From: Pseudomonas viridiflava
GTDB lineage: Bacteria; Pseudomonadota; Gammaproteobacteria; Pseudomonadales; Pseudomonadaceae
Direction: 5' to 3'
DNA: 64,000 nucleotides
Assembly (NCBI RefSeq): GCF_900590885.1
Contig: NZ_UUON01000042.1
Span: forward strand, 1 to 64,000
Part shown: positions 60,123-64,000 of the stretch, piece by piece
How the letters are laid out: each line of letters opens with the position of its first letter
Position numbering within the stretch: position 1 is the first letter of the stretch
Made by a program: the position numbers and the translations under genes
The notes under the pieces: generated by a model
Databases searched by the model: none
Seen by the model: only the letters and a program-made list of their open reading frames with translations
Told to the model about the DNA's origin: nothing

Positions 60123-61490
60123 ATGATTGGGAGTTGCCTCTTGGATACCCTCCACACCCCGCCAGACCCGACCGTGCTCGCTCGTGCGGCCGCGAAGGTC
60201 AAGCGCCATGTACTGCCGTTGTTTGTGGTGATGTTCATCGTCAATTACATCGACCGGGTCAATATCGGCTTTGTGCGCAGCCATATGGAGACCGACCTGG
60301 GCATCGGCGCGGCGGCCTATGGCCTGGGGGCCGGGCTGTTTTTCATCGGCTACGCGATCTTCGAAGTGCCCTCCAACCTGCTGCTGCAGCGCTACGGCGC
60401 GCGGGCCTGGCTGACGCGCATCATGTTCACCTGGGGCGCGGCGGCGATGGCCATGGCGTTTGTCAGAGGTGAAACCAGCTTCTATATCCTGCGCTTTGTG
60501 CTCGGCGCGGCCGAAGCCGGGTTTTTCCCCGGCATCATCTACTACTTCACCCAATGGTTGCCGGCCGCCGAGCGCGGCAAGGCCATGGCGATTTTTCTCA
60601 GCGGGTCGGCGATCGCTTCGGTAATTTCCGGGCCGGTGTCGGGCGCGCTGCTCAGCGTCAGCGGCTTGAGCCTGCACGGCTGGCAATGGATGTTCCTGAT
60701 TGAAGGCTTTGCCTCCATCGCGCTCTGCGGGTTTGTGTGGTTCTGGCTGCAGTCTCATCCCCATCAAGCCAAGTGGCTCAGCGCCGAAGAGCAACAGGCC
60801 CTGGTCAGCGCCATCGCGCTGGAGCAGCAGGCCCGTGAAGCGAGCCAGAGCGTACGGCCGTCGATCTTCAAATTACTCGCCGACCGGCAGATCGTACTGT
60901 TCTGCTTCATCTACTTTTCCATCGCCCTGACCATCTACGGCGCCACCTTCTGGTTGCCGAGCATGATCAGGAAAATGGGCAACCTGGGCGACTTCCAGGT
61001 GGGCCTGTTCAACGCTATTCCGTGGTTGATTTCCATCGTCGCCATGTACGGTTTTGCCGCCCTGGCCAGCAAGTGGAAACACCAGCAGGCATGGGTGGCG
61101 CTGATGCTGGTGATCGCCGCGTTCGGCATGTTCATGTCCACCACCGGTGGGCCGGTGTTTGCCTTTGTGGCCATCTGTTTTGCCGCGATTGGTTTCAAGG
61201 CGGCGTCGGCGCTGTTCTGGCCGATCCCCCAGGGTTACCTGGATGCGCGGATCGCTGCGGCGGTGATCGCGCTGATCAATTCAGTCGGCAACCTGGGCGG
61301 CTTTGTCGCGCCCACCACCTTCGGCTTGCTGGAGCAGACCACCGGTTCCATCGAAGGCGGCCTGTATGGCCTGGCCGCCACGTCGCTGGTGGCTGCGGTG
61401 GTGGTGTTTTTTGCCCGCACCACGCCTCGGTCCACGTCTACCACTCATCCACACGCCTTGCGTTCCGATCCACAGGGAGCCGCCTCTTGA
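60123..61490 (+). CDS. MFS anion:cation symporter (ACS family, sugar acids)
   Basis: A 455-residue, 12-TM permease of the ACS family. VNYIDRVNIGFVRSHMETDLG in helix 1 and FFIGYAIFEVPSNLLLQRYGARAWLTR are signature segments of hexuronate/galactonate/glucarate transporters. Overlaps the downstream glucarate dehydratase start by four bases (TTGA), so import and first catabolic step are coupled. The divergent LysR gene probably controls it. Confidence 0.88.
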   Translation: MIGSCLLDTLHTPPDPTVLARAAAKVKRHVLPLFVVMFIVNYIDRVNIGFVRSHMETDLGIGAAAYGLGAGLFFIGYAIFEVPSNLLLQRYGARAWLTRIMFTWGAAAMAMAFVRGETSFYILRFVLGAAEAGFFPGIIYYFTQWLPAAERGKAMAIFLSGSAIASVISGPVSGALLSVSGLSLHGWQWMFLIEGFASIALCGFVWFWLQSHPHQAKWLSAEEQQALVSAIALEQQAREASQSVRPSIFKLLADRQIVLFCFIYFSIALTIYGATFWLPSMIRKMGNLGDFQVGLFNAIPWLISIVAMYGFAALASKWKHQQAWVALMLVIAAFGMFMSTTGGPVFAFVAICFAAIGFKAASALFWPIPQGYLDARIAAAVIALINSVGNLGGFVAPTTFGLLEQTTGSIEGGLYGLAATSLVAAVVVFFARTTPRSTSTTHPHALRSDPQGAAS

Positions 61491-62761
61491 AAATTGTCCG
61501 CGTTACCGTTACCCCGATTGCCTTTCGCGACCCGCCGTTGCTCAACGCCAGTGGCATCCACGAAGCCTTTGCGCTGCGCTCGATTATCGAGGTGGAGAGC
61601 GACACCGGCTACATCGGCCTGGGCGAAAGCTACGGCGACGCCCCGGCGCTGGCGATCCAGCAACAGGTGCAGGCGCAACTGATCGGCCTGGACCCCTTCA
61701 ACCTCAACGGCCTGCGCGCCATCGTGCAAGCGACCGTGGCCGCGCACAAACCGGAGAGCCTCAGCGGTGCCGAACTGGCGCCGGGCTCCCATGCCAGCAA
61801 GGCGGTGAGCAATGCCTACTCGGCGTTCGAGGTGGCGTTTCTCGACCTGCAGGCGCACTCGCTGAACGTGCCGTTGGTGGACCTGCTGGGCGGAGCGATT
61901 CGCGAGCAGATCCCGTTCAGCGCCTACCTGTTCTTCAAGTACGCCGAGCATATCGATTCACCCTACAAGCCCGACAGTTGGGGCGAGGCGCTCAATGAGG
62001 AACAGATCGTCGCCCAGGCCCGGCGCATGATCGACACCTACGGCTTCAAAAGCATCAAGCTCAAGGCCGGCGCGCTTGAGCCTGCGCATGAAGTGGCGTG
62101 CATCAAAGCCTTGAAAAACGCCTTCCCGGGCGTGCCGCTGCGCATCGACCCGAACGGCAACTGGTCGCTGCAAACCTCGATTCGCATGGCCGAACTGCTC
62201 GGCGACGACCTGCAATATTACGAAGACCCAACCCCCGGCCTGGATGGCATGGCCGAGCTGCACAAACACACCGGCTTGCCCCTGGCGACGAATATGGTGG
62301 TCACCGACTTTGATGAATTCCGTCGCAGCGTGGCGCAGGACAGCGTGCAGATCGTGCTCGCCGACCACCACTACTGGGGCGGCCTGCGCGACACCCAGGT
62401 GTTGGCAAAGATGTGCCAGACCTTCGGCCTGGGCGTGTCGATGCACTCCAATTCCCACCTGGGCATCAGCCTGATGGCCATGGCCCACGTGGCGGCCTCG
62501 GTGCCCAACCTCGACTACGCCTGCGACACCCATTACCCCTGGCAAGAGCCGGACGAAGAGGTGATCAAGGGCGGCAAGCTGCCGATTGTCGATGGCTGCG
62601 TGACCATCACCCGCGCACCGGGGCTGGGCCTGGAGCTGGACCATGATCAGCTGGGCAAGCTGCATGACCAATACCTCAGCTGCGGCATTCGCCAGCGCGA
62701 TGATGTGAAGCAAATGCAGCGTTACAAGCCGGAGTGGAAAACCGTCAAACCGCGTTATTGA
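61487..62761 (+). CDS. gudD: glucarate dehydratase family enzyme
   Basis: A 424-residue enolase-superfamily enzyme. Base Lys in KSIKLKAG (KxK), metal ligands in RIDPNGNW, the Glu of YYEDPTP and the N/D of NMVVTDF, and the catalytic His in VSMHSNSHLGIS, in the order of the glucarate dehydratase group. It dehydrates a glucarate-type acid to a 5-keto-4-deoxy product. It is slightly shorter than E. coli GudD, so a related acid sugar is possible. Start TTG at 61487 with GGGAG upstream; overlaps the MFS stop. Confidence 0.85.
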   Translation: MKIVRVTVTPIAFRDPPLLNASGIHEAFALRSIIEVESDTGYIGLGESYGDAPALAIQQQVQAQLIGLDPFNLNGLRAIVQATVAAHKPESLSGAELAPGSHASKAVSNAYSAFEVAFLDLQAHSLNVPLVDLLGGAIREQIPFSAYLFFKYAEHIDSPYKPDSWGEALNEEQIVAQARRMIDTYGFKSIKLKAGALEPAHEVACIKALKNAFPGVPLRIDPNGNWSLQTSIRMAELLGDDLQYYEDPTPGLDGMAELHKHTGLPLATNMVVTDFDEFRRSVAQDSVQIVLADHHYWGGLRDTQVLAKMCQTFGLGVSMHSNSHLGISLMAMAHVAASVPNLDYACDTHYPWQEPDEEVIKGGKLPIVDGCVTITRAPGLGLELDHDQLGKLHDQYLSCGIRQRDDVKQMQRYKPEWKTVKPRY

Positions 62762-62791
62762 AGCCTGGTCGCTTCTGTCTGGAACGCGATT

Positions 62792-62901
62792 AAATGTGGG
62801 AGGGGGCTTGCCCCCGATAGCAGTGGGTCAGTGATAGATTTATTGACTGACACACCCTCATCGGGGGCAAGTCGAATCGTCGCACCGCCCCTCCCACATT
62901 T
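62792..62901. repeat. REPIN with an altered right arm
   Basis: A second REP doublet. Left arm AAATGTGGGAGGGGGC; inner arms CCCCCGAT / ATCGGGGG. In the right arm GTCGAATCGTCGCACCG lies between GGGGGCAA and CCCCTCCCACATTT, interrupting the palindrome seen at 51843. Located between the dehydratase gene and the convergent acyl-CoA synthetase. Confidence 0.85.
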
Positions 62902-62943
62902 GGATTTCCATATTTGGATCTATATAGGTCAGTCAGGTAGAAC

Positions 62944-64000
62944 TCACTGTGAAAAGTCTTCCTCGAAGTGTTCCTGCTCGCCCCGCGTATCACTTTGGCG
63001 GCGCAGCACTTCCATCTGCCGCAGCTCCACCCGGCGAATTTTCCCGGAAATGGTCTTGGGCAATTCGCTGACAAACTCAATCCTGCGTACTCGCTTGTAG
63101 GGCGCCAGGTGCTCGCGGGCGAACTCAAGGATATGCCGCGCCAGCTCGGCGCTGCCGGGGGCGTCGTGGGCCAGGATCAGGAAGGCCTTGGGCACCGCCA
63201 ACCGCAGTGGATCCGGACTCGGCACCACCGCCACCTCCATCACCGCCGGGTGTTCGATCAACGCGCTCTCCAGCTCGAACGGGCTGATGCGGTAGTCCGA
63301 AGCCTTGAACACGTCATCAGCGCGCCCGACAAAGGTGATGTAGCCGTCGCTGTCGATCTGCGCCGTATCGCCCGTGCGGTAATAACCGTCGCGCATCACC
63401 TCGGCGGTTTTCTCCGGGCTGTCCTCGTAGCACAGCATCAAACCCAGCGGCCGCACATCCAGCGGCAGGGCCACTTCACCCTCAGTGCCCGGCACACCGT
63501 CAGCGTCGAGCAGGGCAACTTGATAACCCGGCAACGGCCGCCCCATGGACCCCGGCTTGAGCAACTGGCCCGGCGTGTTGCCGACCAGCGCGGTGGTTTC
63601 CGACTGGCCGAAGCCATCGCGCAGGGGCAGGCCCCAGGCCTGTTGGATCTGTTCGATGATTTCCGGGTTCAGCGGCTCACCGGCGCCCACCAGTTCGCGC
63701 AGGTTCAGGCGGGTTTTGTAGGCGGCCAGGTCTTCCTGGATCAGCATGCGCCATACGGTGGGCGGCGCGCACAGGCTGGTTACGCGGTACTTTTCCAGCG
63801 CGCCGAGCAGGGCCTGCGCGCTGAAGCGCGCGACGTTATGGATAAAGATGCAGGCCCCGGCGTTCCACGGCGCGAACAGGCAGCTCCAGGCGTGTTTGGC
63901 CCAGCCTGGGGAGGAGATATTCAGGTGCAGGTCGCCCGGTTGCAGGCCGATCCAGTACATGGTCGACAGGTGCCCGACCGGGTAGCTCTGGTGGCTGTGC
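62944..64000 (-). CDS. AMP-dependent acyl-CoA synthetase, C-terminal part
   Basis: The frame is open to the right edge, so about 352 C-terminal residues are present. ANL-superfamily motifs: GFGQSETTALVGN (A5), YYRTGDTAQIDSDGYITFVGR (A7/A8), DVFKASDYRISPFELES, and the C-terminal Lys in PKTISGKIRRVE (A10). It makes acyl-CoA through acyl-AMP, probably from medium-chain or aromatic acids; the acid-binding region is mostly outside the window. It ends 43 bases from the REPIN. Confidence 0.9.
   Translation of the reverse strand, partial: HSHQSYPVGHLSTMYWIGLQPGDLHLNISSPGWAKHAWSCLFAPWNAGACIFIHNVARFSAQALLGALEKYRVTSLCAPPTVWRMLIQEDLAAYKTRLNLRELVGAGEPLNPEIIEQIQQAWGLPLRDGFGQSETTALVGNTPGQLLKPGSMGRPLPGYQVALLDADGVPGTEGEVALPLDVRPLGLMLCYEDSPEKTAEVMRDGYYRTGDTAQIDSDGYITFVGRADDVFKASDYRISPFELESALIEHPAVMEVAVVPSPDPLRLAVPKAFLILAHDAPGSAELARHILEFAREHLAPYKRVRRIEFVSELPKTISGKIRRVELRQMEVLRRQSDTRGEQEHFEEDFSQ

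Noticed and set aside
61022..61486. Upstream extension of the glucarate dehydratase frame inside the MFS gene
   Set aside because: The extension reads as noise; the TTG at 61487 has a ribosome site and gives the family start.

Overview
The window reads as chromosome of a Pseudomonas species of the fluorescens group. Grounds: high GC; the gacA-uvrC-pgsA-tRNA-Gly order; carnitine-type dhcA/dhcB/atoB genes beside a LysR regulator; several families seen mostly in pseudomonads (DUF1652, DUF6124, AlkC with an Ig-like tail); and many copies of the GTGGGAGGGGGC-type REP palindrome between genes. This assignment is inference from gene content; no database was searched.

Layout. 1-2.9 kb: a possible decayed fragment at the left edge, two lipoproteins and a hotdog thioesterase. 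2.98-6.6 kb: thiolase and CoA-transferase operon with a divergent LysR regulator. 6.7-10.9 kb: small hypothetical gene with a long upstream region, sirtuin plus CBS protein, and topoisomerase III. 11-15.4 kb: metabolite:H+ symporter, GMC oxidoreductase and a divergent LysR regulator. 15.4-18.5 kb: AlkC glycosylase, a glutamine-synthetase-like ligase and its cupin regulator. 18.6-23.7 kb: RcnB-like protein, MFS permease, DUF1652, a triple-PAS LuxR regulator, a membrane protein and an FKBP isomerase. 23.7-32.7 kb: mgtA with a long structured leader, mgtC, and a BvgAS/EvgAS-like phosphorelay followed by a receiver-like protein that lacks its phospho-acceptor Asp. 32.7-36.7 kb: aldo/keto reductase, and a DAHP synthase behind a clear transcription attenuator (aromatic-rich leader peptide, terminator, then a second Tyr-rich small ORF), with a nitrilase and a GNAT gene running the other way. 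36.7-41.4 kb: a divergent pair of HTH genes, gacA-uvrC-pgsA, tRNA-Gly and two small genes. 41.6-49.5 kb: LysR/EamA/SDR block framed by a repeated palindrome, AraC/MFS pair, a deletion scar, another symporter and a diguanylate cyclase. 49.7-56.0 kb: TonB-dependent receptor and a three-subunit molybdenum hydroxylase with a tri-haem cytochrome c. 56.2-59.1 kb: a duplicated, partly decayed effector/immunity-like locus. 59.1-64 kb: LysR, MFS and glucarate-dehydratase module, then an acyl-CoA synthetase cut by the window end.

The most striking items are the DAHP synthase attenuator, the duplicated effector/immunity-like locus in which only the immunity-like gene survived intact in the second copy, the degenerate receiver beside the hybrid kinase, the palindromes flanking the LysR gene at 41.6 kb, and a multi-stem element upstream of the DUF6124 gene. 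The rest is ordinary metabolism, transport and regulation arranged as short operons with divergent regulators.
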